In this document: piece after piece, positions 1 to 9,775 of the stretch | Layout of the letters: the number at the start of each line of letters is the position of its first letter | Position numbering within the stretch: the first letter of the stretch is position 1 | NCBI RefSeq assembly: GCF_004114535.1 | Contig: NZ_LBJC01000016.1 | Coordinates: 110,191-174,190, forward strand | Source: Bradyrhizobium nanningense | GTDB taxonomy: Bacteria > Pseudomonadota > Alphaproteobacteria > Rhizobiales > Xanthobacteraceae | Direction of reading: 5' to 3' | Length of the DNA: 64,000 nt | Made by a program: the position numbers and the translations under genes | The notes under the pieces: model-generated | The model's input: the letters and a program-made list of their open reading frames with translations, nothing else | What the model was told of the DNA's origin: nothing | Databases searched by the model: none

Positions 1-462
1 CGCATCGTGGTCATGAACGCTGGTCAGGTTGAACAGATTGGTACTCCCGGTGAAATCTATGAGGCGCCAGCGACGGCATTCGTCGCAAAGTTCATTGGTT
101 GGTGTTCTCTGCTGAAAGGAGCCGTCGGATCGGATGGCGCCTTCACGTCGTCCGCTGGATTGCGTCTTCCGGGTAATTGGACCGCAGGACCTGGAACCGC
201 GGTTATACGACCCGAGCACGTCAGGCTTTCGTCGGATGACGCAGCTGCGACCTCTCACCGGGCTCGAGTCCTTCAGACGCACTACTATGGCGGCGCGACC
301 CGGGTCGTGCTCGACGTTCATGGAGAACAACTCACTATGCAGGAGCGCTTCTCGTTTGGGCGATACCCGAAAGCTGGGGATCTGCTTGATATCAGTATCA
401 ATGCACGCGATGTGCGGATCATTGCGGCGAATGAAACGCCTTCGAATAGCGCGTCAGTTTAG
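1..462 (+). CDS. ABC transporter ATP-binding protein, C-terminal part (5' cut by window edge)
   Basis: The reading frame is open from base 1 and ends at a TAG at 460-462, so only about 153 C-terminal residues are present. They begin just after the D-loop region ([20 protein letters not shown]) and continue into the linker FVAKFIG and a TOBE-like beta domain with '[10 protein letters not shown]', typical of UgpC/MalK/PotA-type importer ATPases (CUT1 or polyamine groups). The Walker motifs lie outside the window. The next gene starts 74 bases downstream with its own ribosome-binding site. It is not the continuation of either minus-strand ABC cassette in this window, so it belongs to a third importer. 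Substrate cannot be told from this fragment. Confidence 0.85.
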   Translation, partial: RIVVMNAGQVEQIGTPGEIYEAPATAFVAKFIGWCSLLKGAVGSDGAFTSSAGLRLPGNWTAGPGTAVIRPEHVRLSSDDAAATSHRARVLQTHYYGGATRVVLDVHGEQLTMQERFSFGRYPKAGDLLDISINARDVRIIAANETPSNSASV

Positions 463-536
463 GTCTGAGCCAGTGTCTAATTCTACAGCTGACAAGCGCG
501 ACTGGGTCGTTGCTGGTGATGGGAGGAGAATAAAGA

Positions 537-1319
537 GTGGCTGAAGTCGTGACTACGCGACGCGAGGGTGCGATCCTGGAGGTCACGCTCGACCGACCAA
601 AGGCGAATGCCATCGACCGGAGCACATCTGTTCTGATGGGGCAGATATTCGAGACCTTCCGCGATCATCCGGAGCTACGGGTTGCGATCCTGAAGAGCGC
701 CGGCGATAAGTTCTTCTGTGCCGGGTGGGACCTCAAGGTGGCGGCGGACCGCGACGAGGTTAACGCTTACTACGGTGTCGGTGGGTTCGGCGGGCTGGAG
801 AGACTGCGCGATCTCAACAAGCCCGTGATTGCCTGTGTCAATGGTATAGCGGTCGGCGGCGGCTTCGAGCTGGCCCTTTCCTGCGATCTGATCTATGCTT
901 CTGACCATTCCTCGTTCGCTCTGCCGGAGATCATGGCCGGGCAGCTTGCGGCCAGCGCAGCGATAAAGCTGCCCAAGCGAATCCCGCACCATATTGCGCG
1001 TGAGCTTCTGCTAACGGGGCGCTGGATGGATGCCGCCGAGGCGCATCGTTGGGGGCTGATCAACGAAGTTCTGCCAAGGGAAAAGCTTGAGCAGCGGGCC
1101 TGGGAGGTTGCAAGGCAGCTCGCGGCTGGCTCGCCGCTCGTCATTGCTGCGGTAGAGGAGACGATGCGCGTAGCGGAGGCGCTCAGCTACCAGGACGCTA
1201 TTACCCGGGTGAGCAGCCGCCATCTTGCGACCGTCGACAAGCTTTACGGCTCGGACGATCGCATGGAAGGCGCCCGAGCATTCTCAGAAAAGCGCGCGCC
1301 GGTCTGGAGGGGAAGGTAG
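537..1319 (+). CDS. caiD: Carnitinyl-CoA dehydratase-like enoyl-CoA hydratase (copy 1)
   Basis: Crotonase-fold protein of 260 residues, the usual length of CaiD (261). It begins at GTG 537, preceded by GGGAGGAG at 520-527. The oxyanion-hole motif CAGWDL is at 61-66, GGGFE at 107-111 and FALPE at 127-131. E111 and E131 sit where the two catalytic glutamates of CaiD/crotonase lie. The C-terminal EKRAPVWRGR matches the conserved CaiD tail. The family hydrates crotonobetainyl-CoA to carnitinyl-CoA, but other short enoyl-CoAs are possible. A second, very similar gene lies at 37835-38617, and each copy is accompanied by a DUF849 enzyme and a thioesterase. The substrate is therefore inferred from family and context. 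Confidence 0.85.
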   Translation: MAEVVTTRREGAILEVTLDRPKANAIDRSTSVLMGQIFETFRDHPELRVAILKSAGDKFFCAGWDLKVAADRDEVNAYYGVGGFGGLERLRDLNKPVIACVNGIAVGGGFELALSCDLIYASDHSSFALPEIMAGQLAASAAIKLPKRIPHHIARELLLTGRWMDAAEAHRWGLINEVLPREKLEQRAWEVARQLAAGSPLVIAAVEETMRVAEALSYQDAITRVSSRHLATVDKLYGSDDRMEGARAFSEKRAPVWRGR

Positions 1320-1894
1320 GCGAGCTGGCCGAGCCGCGAGTCCGCCGAACACGGCCTCAACATTCCGTCTTCATGCTGAAATACGAAGTGATGCCAGGCA
1401 TGAACCTTATTCAGGAAAACGGAAGTACCTGAAGCATCCTCGCGCTTACCTGCTGCCCGGCCACGCCGGAGGCATTCGTGCTACAAAGATGCCGATTGTC
1501 TTAGGGGGCTCTTCAACGGCAGGCTTTGACATGCATCAGGTAAGTGCCCACGGCTGAGCCGCGGTTCGTCAACCACGGCTTGGACCAGCATTTGCTCACT
1601 GAAGAATGAATCGTGCCGGCCTGGAGTAAGCATCGGACAGTTTATTGGACCTGCGCGGCAGGCGCCCATTCAAGGGCTGGGGGCCGACGAAAACCTGCAT
1701 CGGCACACGCATCCTCCTCCGGTGAGCCCGCGCGGCCAACGCATGGAAAGGACCCGATGATCTCGTAGGCGCGAAACGTCGCAATCCCCTCGCGAAACAC
1801 ACGATTCCGACCAAAATTTCGCTGAATTCGAAGAAATCCAGCCTCCAGGGCTACTATAGTCGATTTGTCCCACCTTACCCATTTGGTTATCTTC
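1320..1894. other. Spacer without a recognisable gene
   Basis: This 575-base stretch separates the hydratase from the racemase-family gene. Short open frames exist on both strands, but none has a motif, a start with a ribosome-binding site or a family that I recognise. It may hold the decayed end of another gene. Confidence 0.4.
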
Positions 1895-2620
1895 ATGGCA
1901 TCGTATCGTACAGGCTGTCTTGGAATCCTTGACTTCGACCGCGAGCCGGGCTGGGTAAGGCCCACACCGCCTCCCGGTTCGCTGATGAGTCCGGACACTT
2001 ACGGTTTTCCCGTCGCCATCGAAAGCGTCAAAGGGTCTACGGTGAATCGCACGATGAGTGGCGATCTCACACTCGTCCCAGCCTACATCGCCGCCGCACG
2101 CAAGCTGGTCGAACGAGGTGCGGTGGCTATCGGTTCCAACTGCGGTTTCGCGATCCGCTATCAAGGCACCGTAGCGGCTGCCGTGGATGTCCCTGTGATG
2201 CTGTCGACCCTGGTTCTTCTGCCGGCTCTGCTCCGCCAGTTGCCCGCGAGCGCCCAGATCGGCGTTGTCACGTCGGATTCGACACTCTTCGCTGAAGATC
2301 TCCTTGGCATCACCGATCGAGCCGAGCGCGCAAGGGTTGTCGTTGTTGGCGTCGAAGGCGGCAACCTGTCCCGGAATTCGGCGATGAACCGGTCGACAGA
2401 GCTCGGTGAGATCGAGGAGGATGTCGAGGGCTGCGTCAAGCAGTTGCTTGACGCAAATCCGAAGGTTGGCGCGCTGCTGTTCACCTGCACCCTTTTCCCG
2501 GCGATCACACCTGCGATACGTCGCAAGTTCCGGCGACCGATCTACGACATCTCGACCGCGTGCAGACTTGCGCTCGAATCTGCTGTTTCTACAGGACTCG
2601 TACACGCGCCGAAAGAATAG
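1895..2620 (+). CDS. Aspartate/glutamate racemase family protein
   Basis: A 241-residue protein from ATG 1895; the frame stays open upstream to a TTG at 1865, but homologues start near the MASYRTGCLG sequence. The two-cysteine arrangement of the Asp/Glu racemase-maleate isomerase-hydantoin racemase superfamily is visible: C83 in 'GSNCGF' and C198 in 'LLFTCTL', each in the expected lobe. The family racemises or isomerises small amino or dicarboxylic acids without cofactor. The gene lies between a CaiD-like hydratase and a thioesterase and is on the same strand, 32 bases from the next start, so it is probably in the same operon. The real substrate is unknown. Confidence 0.75.
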   Translation: MASYRTGCLGILDFDREPGWVRPTPPPGSLMSPDTYGFPVAIESVKGSTVNRTMSGDLTLVPAYIAAARKLVERGAVAIGSNCGFAIRYQGTVAAAVDVPVMLSTLVLLPALLRQLPASAQIGVVTSDSTLFAEDLLGITDRAERARVVVVGVEGGNLSRNSAMNRSTELGEIEEDVEGCVKQLLDANPKVGALLFTCTLFPAITPAIRRKFRRPIYDISTACRLALESAVSTGLVHAPKE

Positions 2621-2652
2621 CTTCCGTGGGGTTGGTAGGAGCGGTGGACCGC

Positions 2653-3126
2653 ATGACCTTCATTTATCGCTGCCCGGTTCGGGCGTCCTGGCTCGATATC
2701 AATGGGCATATGAATGTCGTTCCGTACTTCGAGGTGTTTTTCGAGGCATGCACTCTGGCCTGCCGAGATCTTGGACTGGGGCTGACCTATTTCGAGCAGG
2801 GCCAATCTCTTTTCGCGGGAGATCTCCACATAACCTACGTCCGGGAGGTTCGTGCAGGCAGTACCCTCACCGTCAAGACGCGAATCATCGACTTTGACGC
2901 CAAGCGCTTTGTGCTTCATCAGGAGATGATCGATGACCGCGATGGTGCGCTTGCGGCGACAGCGGAGCACATACAGCTCAACGTCGGCGTCGGGAGCCGA
3001 AAAGTCGAGCCGTTCCGTGCCGAGATTTTTGAGGCGCTGCGCAAGGCCCGGCGGGATCACGGCGAAAGCGTGCCGCGGAACGTCGGTCGCGCCGCGACCC
3101 TCAACGCCGGCGCACCCGAGCGATGA
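2653..3126 (+). CDS. Hotdog-fold acyl-CoA thioesterase (4HBT family)
   Basis: 157 residues from ATG 2653. A GTG at 2644 is in frame, but the AGGAG at 2637-2641 is too close to it. The N-terminal D-x-N-GHMN motif (residues 15-21) is the active-site signature of 4-hydroxybenzoyl-CoA-type thioesterases. In carnitine degraders the thioesterase CdhB hydrolyses betainyl-CoA made by the DUF849 enzyme CdhC. Here a DUF849 gene follows 70 bases downstream, which supports a similar pairing. A second thioesterase of this type lies at 40404-40859 next to the second DUF849 gene. Hydrolysis of another acyl-CoA is equally possible. Confidence 0.8.
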   Translation: MTFIYRCPVRASWLDINGHMNVVPYFEVFFEACTLACRDLGLGLTYFEQGQSLFAGDLHITYVREVRAGSTLTVKTRIIDFDAKRFVLHQEMIDDRDGALAATAEHIQLNVGVGSRKVEPFRAEIFEALRKARRDHGESVPRNVGRAATLNAGAPER

Positions 3127-3196
3127 CCGGTCCAAACACTTTTTTCTCAATTCCGTTTCGGGGACAGTCCCAACGGTACCAATAGAGGAGTCCCTG

Positions 3197-4078
3197 ATGT
3201 CCCGAAAAGTCATTCTGACCTGCGCAATCACTGGCGGAAATGCGGCAGTCGTTGCAAAGCATCCGCACATCCCCAAGACTCCTTCGCAAATTGCGGAAGC
3301 GGCCATCGAAGCAGCGAAAGCGGGGGCTGCCGTCGTTCACATCCACGTCCGGGAGGAGGACGGGTCGCCTTCGAACCGTCTGGAGCTCTATGAGCAGGTC
3401 GTAAAGAAGCTGCGCGACTCGTCCACCGATGTCATCATCAACCTGACATGCGGAATGGATGGGAGCATCACGCTAGACTCCCTCGACCCGCCGACCCTCG
3501 GTAAGACCACTAGTCTCAAGAGCCCGAAGGACCGTGTCCTGCAGGCGATCACCCTCAAGCCGGAGATCGCCACACTTGATTGCGGCGTTCTGGCGTTCGG
3601 CGAATCGATCTATGTGGCGCGAATGTCCGACTTGCGCGAAATGACGAAGCTTATGCAGGATGCGGGCGTCAGGCCCGAGATCGAATGCTTTGACCTCGGC
3701 CACATCGAAAATGCAAAGAAGCTCATGGCAGAAGGCACTCTCAAGGGCCCGCCGCTGTTCCAGTTCTGTCTCAGCACCGGTTACGGCGCGCCAGCGGAGC
3801 CGATCGTCATTCAGGCGATGAAAGAGACACTGCCTCCCGGCGCGATTTGGGCCGGATTCGGCTGCGGTTCGGACGAAATGCCCACGGTCGCTGCAGTCGT
3901 GAGACTAGGAGGGCATGTTCGGGTTGGTCTGGAAGACAATATCTACCTGCGGCGCGGCGTGCTGGCATCCAACGCCGAACTCGTCGACAACGCGGTTGGG
4001 ATCATTGAAAGGATGGGCGCCAGCATCGCCACGCCCGCCGAAGCGCGACAAATAATCGGCTTGGTGAAGCGCGGTTAG
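3197..4078 (+). CDS. DUF849 beta-keto acid cleavage enzyme (BKACE), copy 1
   Basis: 293 residues from ATG 3197, with GAGGAG at 3185-3190; an upstream extension of the open frame overlaps the thioesterase gene and is not likely used. The metal-binding HIH (H48, H50 in VVHIHVRE), the early 'CAITGGN' loop and 'VRVGLEDNIYL' near the C terminus are hallmarks of the 3-keto-5-aminohexanoate cleavage enzyme family. Members condense a beta-keto acid with acetyl-CoA to give acetoacetate and a new acyl-CoA. Neighbouring CaiD-like and thioesterase genes resemble the 3-dehydrocarnitine route (CdhC type), but BKACE substrates vary widely. Confidence 0.88.
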   Translation: MSRKVILTCAITGGNAAVVAKHPHIPKTPSQIAEAAIEAAKAGAAVVHIHVREEDGSPSNRLELYEQVVKKLRDSSTDVIINLTCGMDGSITLDSLDPPTLGKTTSLKSPKDRVLQAITLKPEIATLDCGVLAFGESIYVARMSDLREMTKLMQDAGVRPEIECFDLGHIENAKKLMAEGTLKGPPLFQFCLSTGYGAPAEPIVIQAMKETLPPGAIWAGFGCGSDEMPTVAAVVRLGGHVRVGLEDNIYLRRGVLASNAELVDNAVGIIERMGASIATPAEARQIIGLVKRG

Positions 4079-4864
4079 TAATTTCATTCCCGCGGGCTTC
4101 CTGCGAACACGAAAGCAACAGGCGGGACTGTGGGAGCTAGCCCCGCGGAAGAACCTAACGTCATAACCATGTAGCGTTCGCGCAGGTCACAACCGGCATC
4201 ACGTAGCAGTTCAATGGAAACCATCGAGGAGCACTCACGCGTAGACGGGCACTAGCGGAGTACGCGGTCGCTATCGGACGGGGGGAGTTGTACCAGAGGG
4301 TGAGAATCGGCCGCGCGCCCAATCCCGACGTGTTCGTTTCAGGCCACAAGGCATCTTAAAAACCTTCGACTGGGCCCCTCCGATCCACAGAAGCTCTGCC
4401 ACAGTCCGGCGGCCGGCACGATAACGAGAACCGCAAGAAAACTGTTCCCATCATAAAGTCAGGCCCAAGGTGTGGGCCCGGCCTCGGGTCAAAGATGAGC
4501 CAGGCACGACGCGTTAATTAGAAACTGTCTTCGTAGAAGGATACACATGAATGGAGCTGGCATGTTTCTGCTGACGGCAACAGAAATCGGTCGTCTCACA
4601 GATGCTGTTCCCAGCAAAGAAGATGCTCCACTAGCTAAAGCCTTGACTGTTCGCAGATCTTCTTCATTCATTAGCCGATTTTCGCGCCCTTGAACATCGA
4701 AGCGTCCTTATGCTGATAGCGTGCGCGGGTGCACGAATGGCCAGCCCACCGGGAGCGAAACGTTATGGCCCCGCCAAGGAATGTCTGAAGCGTTGCTCCA
4801 AAATGCCCGCCTCGCCAGACTACCTTAGATAACTGGAGCTCGGAGAGGCTCAAGGAAGAGACTG
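4079..4864. other. Intergenic stretch, no supported gene
   Basis: 786 bases between the DUF849 gene and the aldehyde dehydrogenase. Only short frames without family features are seen. A plus-strand frame ending near 4357 (PNPDVFVSGHKAS) looks protein-like and could be a gene tail, but I cannot name it. The promoter of the aldehyde dehydrogenase presumably lies near the right end. Confidence 0.4.
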
Positions 4865-6286
4865 ATGCGTGAATACCTGAAGTTCTTCATCGATGGCCAT
4901 TGGGTTGCCCCGGAAACTCCAAAACAGATGGACGTCGTCAATCCGGCCACTGAGGACGTGTGCGGTTATATCTCAGCCGGGTCGCCCGCCGACGTCGATA
5001 AGGCTGTGGTCGCGGCGAAGAACGCGTTCGTTACCTTCTCGCAGACCAGCCGAGAAGAGCGCATCGACCTCTTGCAGCGCACCCTGGCCGAGTACCAGAA
5101 ACGCTATAACGACTTCGCCAAAGCAGTAACCGAGGAAATGGGCGCGCCCGCAAGTCTTGCAGATCAGGCGCAGGCTTCCTCGGGCATTGTCCAGATTAAC
5201 GCCGGTATCGAGATCTTAAAGACTTTCAAATTCCAGGAAGACCGTGGCACAACGCGCATCGCCAAGGAGCCGATCGGTGTGTGCGGCATGATCACTCCCT
5301 GGAATTGGCCGATTTACCAGATCGTCTGCAAGGTGGTACCGGCGCTCGCCACCGGCTGCACGATGGTTTTAAAGCCCTCCGAACAGGCACCGTTCAGCGC
5401 CTCCATCTGGGCCGAAGTCATGGACGCGGCGGGCGTTCCGGCGGGCGTTTTCAACATGATCAACGGCGCAGGGCCTGATGTCGGAGCTGCGATCGCAAGC
5501 CATCCCGGGATTGACATGATTTCATTTACCGGCTCAACCCGTGCCGGGATCGAGGTTGCTCGCACCGCCGCCGCGACGGTCAAGCGCGTGTCGCAGGAGC
5601 TGGGTGGCAAGAGCCCGAACATCATCCTCGAGGACGCCGATTTCGAAATCGCTGTCAGCCGTGGCGTACGCTCGGTGATGAGCAACTCCGGTCAGTCCTG
5701 CAATGCACCTACTCGCTTGCTGGTACCAACAAGGAAGATGGAGGAGACCATCGTTATCGCCAAGCGGGTAGCGGAAGCCACCAGTGTCGGCGATCCAAAC
5801 GACAACGTCACCATCGGGCCTGTGGCCAACAAAAACCAGTGGGAGAAAGTTCAGCGTCTGATTCAGGCGGGCATCGACGAGGGCGCGACGCTCGTTACCG
5901 GCGGGGTAGGGCGTCCGGACGGGCTCGACAAGGGGTTCTATGTGAAGCCCACCGTGTTCGCGAATGTGAAGAACCATATGACCATCGCGAAGGCAGAGAT
6001 TTTCGGACCAGTGCTGTCAATCCTCAGCTACGAGAGCATTGACGACGCAGTGAAGATTGGCAACGACACCGAATATGGTCTAGCGGCCTATATCTCGGGG
6101 TCCGACATGAAAAAGATCCGTGCCGTGGCCTCGCAGCTACGTGTCGGCCAGGTCTCTATCAATGGCGGTGGCGGCGACGCGACCGCGCCGTTCGGCGGCT
6201 ACAAGTACAGCGGCAACGGCCGCGAAGTAGGTGATTACGGGTTGCACGAGTACCTGGAAATCAAAGCAGTCCTCGGCTATCGATGA
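4865..6286 (+). CDS. NAD(P)-dependent aldehyde dehydrogenase
   Basis: 473-residue ALDH-superfamily enzyme, full length, starting at ATG 4865 after AAGGAAGAG. The catalytic cysteine is C279 (NSGQSCNAPTR), the general base is E245 (QELGGKSPN), the oxyanion asparagine is N147 (TPWNWP) and the cofactor lysine is K170 (LKPSEQAP). FTGSTRAG at 221-228 is the NAD-binding loop. Enzymes of this branch oxidise betaine, aminobutyraldehyde-like and other small aldehydes. It stands alone, with unrelated spacer on both sides, so its pathway is inferred only from the surrounding catabolic genes. Confidence 0.92.
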   Translation: MREYLKFFIDGHWVAPETPKQMDVVNPATEDVCGYISAGSPADVDKAVVAAKNAFVTFSQTSREERIDLLQRTLAEYQKRYNDFAKAVTEEMGAPASLADQAQASSGIVQINAGIEILKTFKFQEDRGTTRIAKEPIGVCGMITPWNWPIYQIVCKVVPALATGCTMVLKPSEQAPFSASIWAEVMDAAGVPAGVFNMINGAGPDVGAAIASHPGIDMISFTGSTRAGIEVARTAAATVKRVSQELGGKSPNIILEDADFEIAVSRGVRSVMSNSGQSCNAPTRLLVPTRKMEETIVIAKRVAEATSVGDPNDNVTIGPVANKNQWEKVQRLIQAGIDEGATLVTGGVGRPDGLDKGFYVKPTVFANVKNHMTIAKAEIFGPVLSILSYESIDDAVKIGNDTEYGLAAYISGSDMKKIRAVASQLRVGQVSINGGGGDATAPFGGYKYSGNGREVGDYGLHEYLEIKAVLGYR

Positions 6287-6726
6287 TCGCGTCCAGCCGA
6301 GAGCCGTACAAGATCGGTCTGTCCGCTGTCCCGTCGTTCCTTAAGGTTGCATCGTCCCCTCCGATGCGACCGCGGAATCACCCCTCGATTCGAGGGAATC
6401 TGGGGGGGCTGTGAGGTTGCGTGGCAAAGGCCAGCCGCGAGCTCTGTCGTAGCGTGCGATCTTATAGAAGCCGGAGAGTGGGCGCTGTGGGAATACTGCA
6501 GCCAGTACTGCTGCCGAGAAGGCGCGCCCGCGGTCGTAGCGCTTCGGCGAGACTTCGGCTGATGGGAGTGGCCCCGTTGGTCGGGGCCGATCCAGCTAGG
6601 GATTTGCTGCGCTGGGATGCGCGGCCGAACGATTGGCGGGATGTTCGGCGACGAACGCGGCCACGGCGACCTCGGACGTCGCCACCGAGAAGGTGATCAC
6701 GGAAGGGGTGGATGATGCAGGCGTGG
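6287..6726. other. Non-coding stretch at the end of the IS91 remnant
   Basis: No gene is supported. The part from about 6540 to 6726 lies directly downstream (minus strand) of the IS91 transposase stop and is probably the terminal segment of that element. The rest is spacer after the aldehyde dehydrogenase. Confidence 0.4.
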
Positions 6727-7770
6727 TCATGACGTGTCACAACGAAACGGACGGTTGCGCGCGCCGGCTCGCTGGACGACTTCGAAGCGCCGCATGGTGC
6801 GCCGCAATATGGGCGGGGATCTCGCAATGACACGGGGATCGCCGCTGGCTTCTTGATCAGCCGCAGCGTTGCGGACAAGAAGTTGACGGCAAAGGGCGAT
6901 GTTGTCCTTGCGTCCGCCAAGGCGAGGGAGCCATGGTCGCGGATGGGTGGAAGCCTTCCGGGAGGGTTGTGCAGGAGAAAGCGACGCATGAACTCATCGG
7001 CATGAAGTGTCATCACCTTGGCTTTGCGATTCTGCCGATAATCCTTCCAGGAAAAGCTCACCTTGCCATCGACGAGTGAGATCAGCCTGCTGGTGGCAAC
7101 GGCGACGCGCGTAGCCGCAGAGATAGCCAGCACCTGTTCGTCCGCCGAATGGCGGCTTGGCATAGACGACCCAGTTGATCCGTCGGAGCTGATCGAGCCC
7201 CTGGGTGAACGCGGCGAGATAGGCGAGATAGCCAAAAAAGCCCAAGTGCCCGGCCGCGACGGCAGCTTGCGGTTCTTGCAGAAACAGGCGCCGGAACAGT
7301 GAGAGCGGATGCGGACCGGCAGGAAGAAGCCGGGCCGGCAAGCGACCCAGCGTGTGCCGTCGGGCGATGGTCCACCACCAGGCACGATACCGGTGGACAT
7401 GCGGATGAAGTTGCAGGGTCTGGCCCAAGTTATGAAGGAGGGTGGTCACGCTGAGCGGGGCGCCGAGATGCGTGGGGCACGCCGCGATCGCGGTGAGCGT
7501 CTCCGCCGCGCAGCGAACAGGATGGCATAGACCACCGCCTTGTCGCGGCACTTGTTTCTTGGTTGTACGTCCTCCGCCAAACATAGGCGAGCATCGAAAA
7601 GCTTCGATGCTGGCCCGGAAAGCAATCTCTCTGGCCGGCGCCGGCAAGGTGAAGACCGCGTGGAAAGACGGCACGGGACACCGCCGCCCGACGCGCCGTG
7701 ATCGGGCCCTCACGCGTCGGCTCCACGCGACCGAGATGACCGGCGTGCGCCTTCCCCGCACCCAGACGGG
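6727..7770 (-). mobile_element. Degenerate IS91-family transposase
   Basis: Minus-strand remnant of an IS91-type (rolling-circle, Y2/HUH) transposase, broken over at least three frames. Recognisable blocks in order are [11 protein letters not shown] near 7720, PSFHAVFTLPAPAREIAF near 7660, AAETLTAIAACPTHLGAP near 7480, ARRHTLGRLP/RWVACRPGFFLPV near 7330, INWVVYAKPPFGG near 7150, LISLVDGKVSFSWKDYRQ near 7050 and a C-terminal cysteine pair near 6790. The zinc-finger part between the first two blocks is deleted. The element is therefore inactive. A second IS91 remnant, preceded by its companion integrase, lies at 26434-27650 on the plus strand. Confidence 0.8.
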
Positions 7771-8641
7771 ATTCTCCAGAATTGTCGAACCGCGATAAAT
7801 TGACGAGGAAGCTCAGCACGCCTGTGAGCCCGCACCGGTTTTCCTCCTCAATTGCCTTGGTGAACTCCGCAATAGTCTTTATTCCGACCTTGGAGCCCGG
7901 CCGCTTCAGGTAGTTGTGGAACGTCGTGAGGACCGACACTACAAGCCACGAGCGTCGCAATCCGTCAACCGAGGAGTCGGCCGTCCCTACGCCGAAATAA
8001 AGGGGATCGTCGATCAGAACGGCGCCGTGTCTTCCAAGCCCCTCTTTGCTCTCTATCCCTTGCTGCGCTTCCGCAAGGGGTATCTAATCAAGCCAAAGCA
8101 GATTGGCGACGTCATTCATTGACCAGGAACCCGGGGGATACTCAGAATACTACATCGGTCGCGGTGGGATGCATTGCATTGACCTGTGATCAGAAGGCAA
8201 AACCTTCTACTCCAGTTGGCCATGGGGGGGCAGGACGCTCGGGGTAGCTAAAACTAAGTATCCTCTCACCATTTCTGCGACGAAATTCCGCGCCAACTTG
8301 GTAAAATTTGCCGAATTTATGCGCCCCGAAACAGAACTGGACGCTTTTCTTTTTCAGCAGCTGCTAAGTTCTCCTTTGCGGTCGAGAGTGGCCGACCAAT
8401 GGGACCGTTATGTATGGATAGCGAAGGCAGGGCCGTGCGCCGACGGCTTAGTTGCTTCCTCGTGCGGCCGCTCCCGTGCGAGCGTGAGGTTAGCCGGTCG
8501 GCGTGGTCCAGTGACAAATGATCCAATTCTGGTCAGCAGGAACGAGCCTGTCCTTGCAGATAATTGGTGTGAAATCCCCACCCGTACCGGTGCAGGTTAA
8601 GTTGCTACGCTGTCAATTCAATGATCGAGGGATGTGAGAAA
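7771..8641. other. Spacer without a recognisable gene
   Basis: About 870 bases. A minus-strand frame at 7800-7960 (KTIAEFTKAIEEENRCG) reads like protein but belongs to no family I recognise. Nothing else is supported. The ribosome-binding site of the following amidohydrolase (GAGGGA, 8626-8631) lies at the right end. Confidence 0.35.
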
Positions 8642-9775
8642 ATGCCTGTACAAAGCAATCGCGTGGCGAGCGACGGAATGGTTGTTGTCGATTGTGACAT
8701 CCACGTCAATGATCTTCCGGAGTTTTTGGCGCCTCATTGCGAAATGCCTTGGCGCAAGTCGCTCGAGATACTTGGTGCGGCCCCAAGGCGCTATTTGGAC
8801 ATCCCAGGATACGCGCCCAGCTTCGGACTGCATCCGCCGATTCCTGGCGGCCATTCGGCCAGGAGCGTCAATACCCCACAAGCAATGCGCGATGAACTTG
8901 ATGCTTTGGGTATTGACTACGGCATCCTGCTGCCAGATCATTTGCTGCTTTTTGCGACGCTGCCGAATATTGAATATGCGACAGCGCTCTCGCATGCTTA
9001 TAATCGCTGGCTCGTTGCGCAATGGATACAAGCGGGCAGCGGTCTCTACGGCGCGATAATGGCCTGCCCGCAAAATCCCGAAGATTCGGCTAAGGAGATC
9101 GAGCGCTATGCCGGCACGCCCGGCATCTGCTCAGTTTACCTTCCTACGGCTGGTGTCGACCCGCTATGGGGAGCTCGTCGCTACGACCCGATCCTTGCAG
9201 CGGCCGAGGCAGCTGACTTGCCAGTGATCTTGCACAGCGTCACCGTGACATCACCGGTGTTTCCTGCTCAGATTAACCAGTTCGAAAACCACTTTGGCCG
9301 CCAGGTGATCGGACATGCCTTCTCGATGATGGCCAACCTGGTCAGCATCATGCATACCGGGGTCCCCGCCCGCTACCCGAAGTTAAAGATTGTCTTCACC
9401 GAAGCCGGTGTCTCTTGGGTCCCGTGCATGATGTGGCGCATGGACCGGTATCATCAGGAATATCGTCGGACCGTGCCGTTTCTTGAGGAGCGGCCGAGCG
9501 AATACATGCGCCGGCAGATGTGGTTTGCAACACAGCCGCTGGACGAACCAGTCAATCCGAAGCATCTTGTCGAAACGATGGAGCACTACGGCGGCGCTGA
9601 TCGTACGCTGTTCGCGTCGGACTGGCCGCATCACGACTTTGACCATCCGCGGGGCCTAGCGAAGCTGCCTCTGACACAGGAGCAACGCCGCAAGATCATG
9701 GGTGAGAACGCGCTCGGCCTTTTCAAGCTTCCTATGCCAAACAGGCTTTCGAAGAGGGAGATACATTCAGCATGA
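8642..9775 (+). CDS. Amidohydrolase-2 family metal-dependent hydrolase/decarboxylase
   Basis: 377 residues from ATG 8642; an in-frame ATG at 8621 exists, but GAGGGATGTGAG is placed for 8642. Family features are the N-terminal metal motif D-x-H (D19, H21 in VVDCDIHVND), a histidine in 'PVILHSVT', GHAF further on, and the C-terminal metal aspartate in 'LFASDWPHHDFDHP'. The family (PF04909) includes ACMSD-like decarboxylases and hydrolases that act on aromatic ring-cleavage products. The stop codon overlaps the start of the Rieske ferredoxin by four bases (ATGA), so the two are translated together. This links the enzyme to an oxygenase pathway whose terminal oxygenase is not seen here. Confidence 0.85.
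   Translation: MPVQSNRVASDGMVVVDCDIHVNDLPEFLAPHCEMPWRKSLEILGAAPRRYLDIPGYAPSFGLHPPIPGGHSARSVNTPQAMRDELDALGIDYGILLPDHLLLFATLPNIEYATALSHAYNRWLVAQWIQAGSGLYGAIMACPQNPEDSAKEIERYAGTPGICSVYLPTAGVDPLWGARRYDPILAAAEAADLPVILHSVTVTSPVFPAQINQFENHFGRQVIGHAFSMMANLVSIMHTGVPARYPKLKIVFTEAGVSWVPCMMWRMDRYHQEYRRTVPFLEERPSEYMRRQMWFATQPLDEPVNPKHLVETMEHYGGADRTLFASDWPHHDFDHPRGLAKLPLTQEQRRKIMGENALGLFKLPMPNRLSKREIHSA

Noticed and set aside
1670..2605. 311-codon open frame on the minus strand
   Set aside because: It is the shadow of the racemase-family gene, which has proper motifs on the plus strand.
4557..4572. Possible sigma-54 promoter (TGGCATGTTTCTGCT)
   Set aside because: The spacing between the GG and GC elements is one base short of the required distance, and no gene starts suitably downstream.
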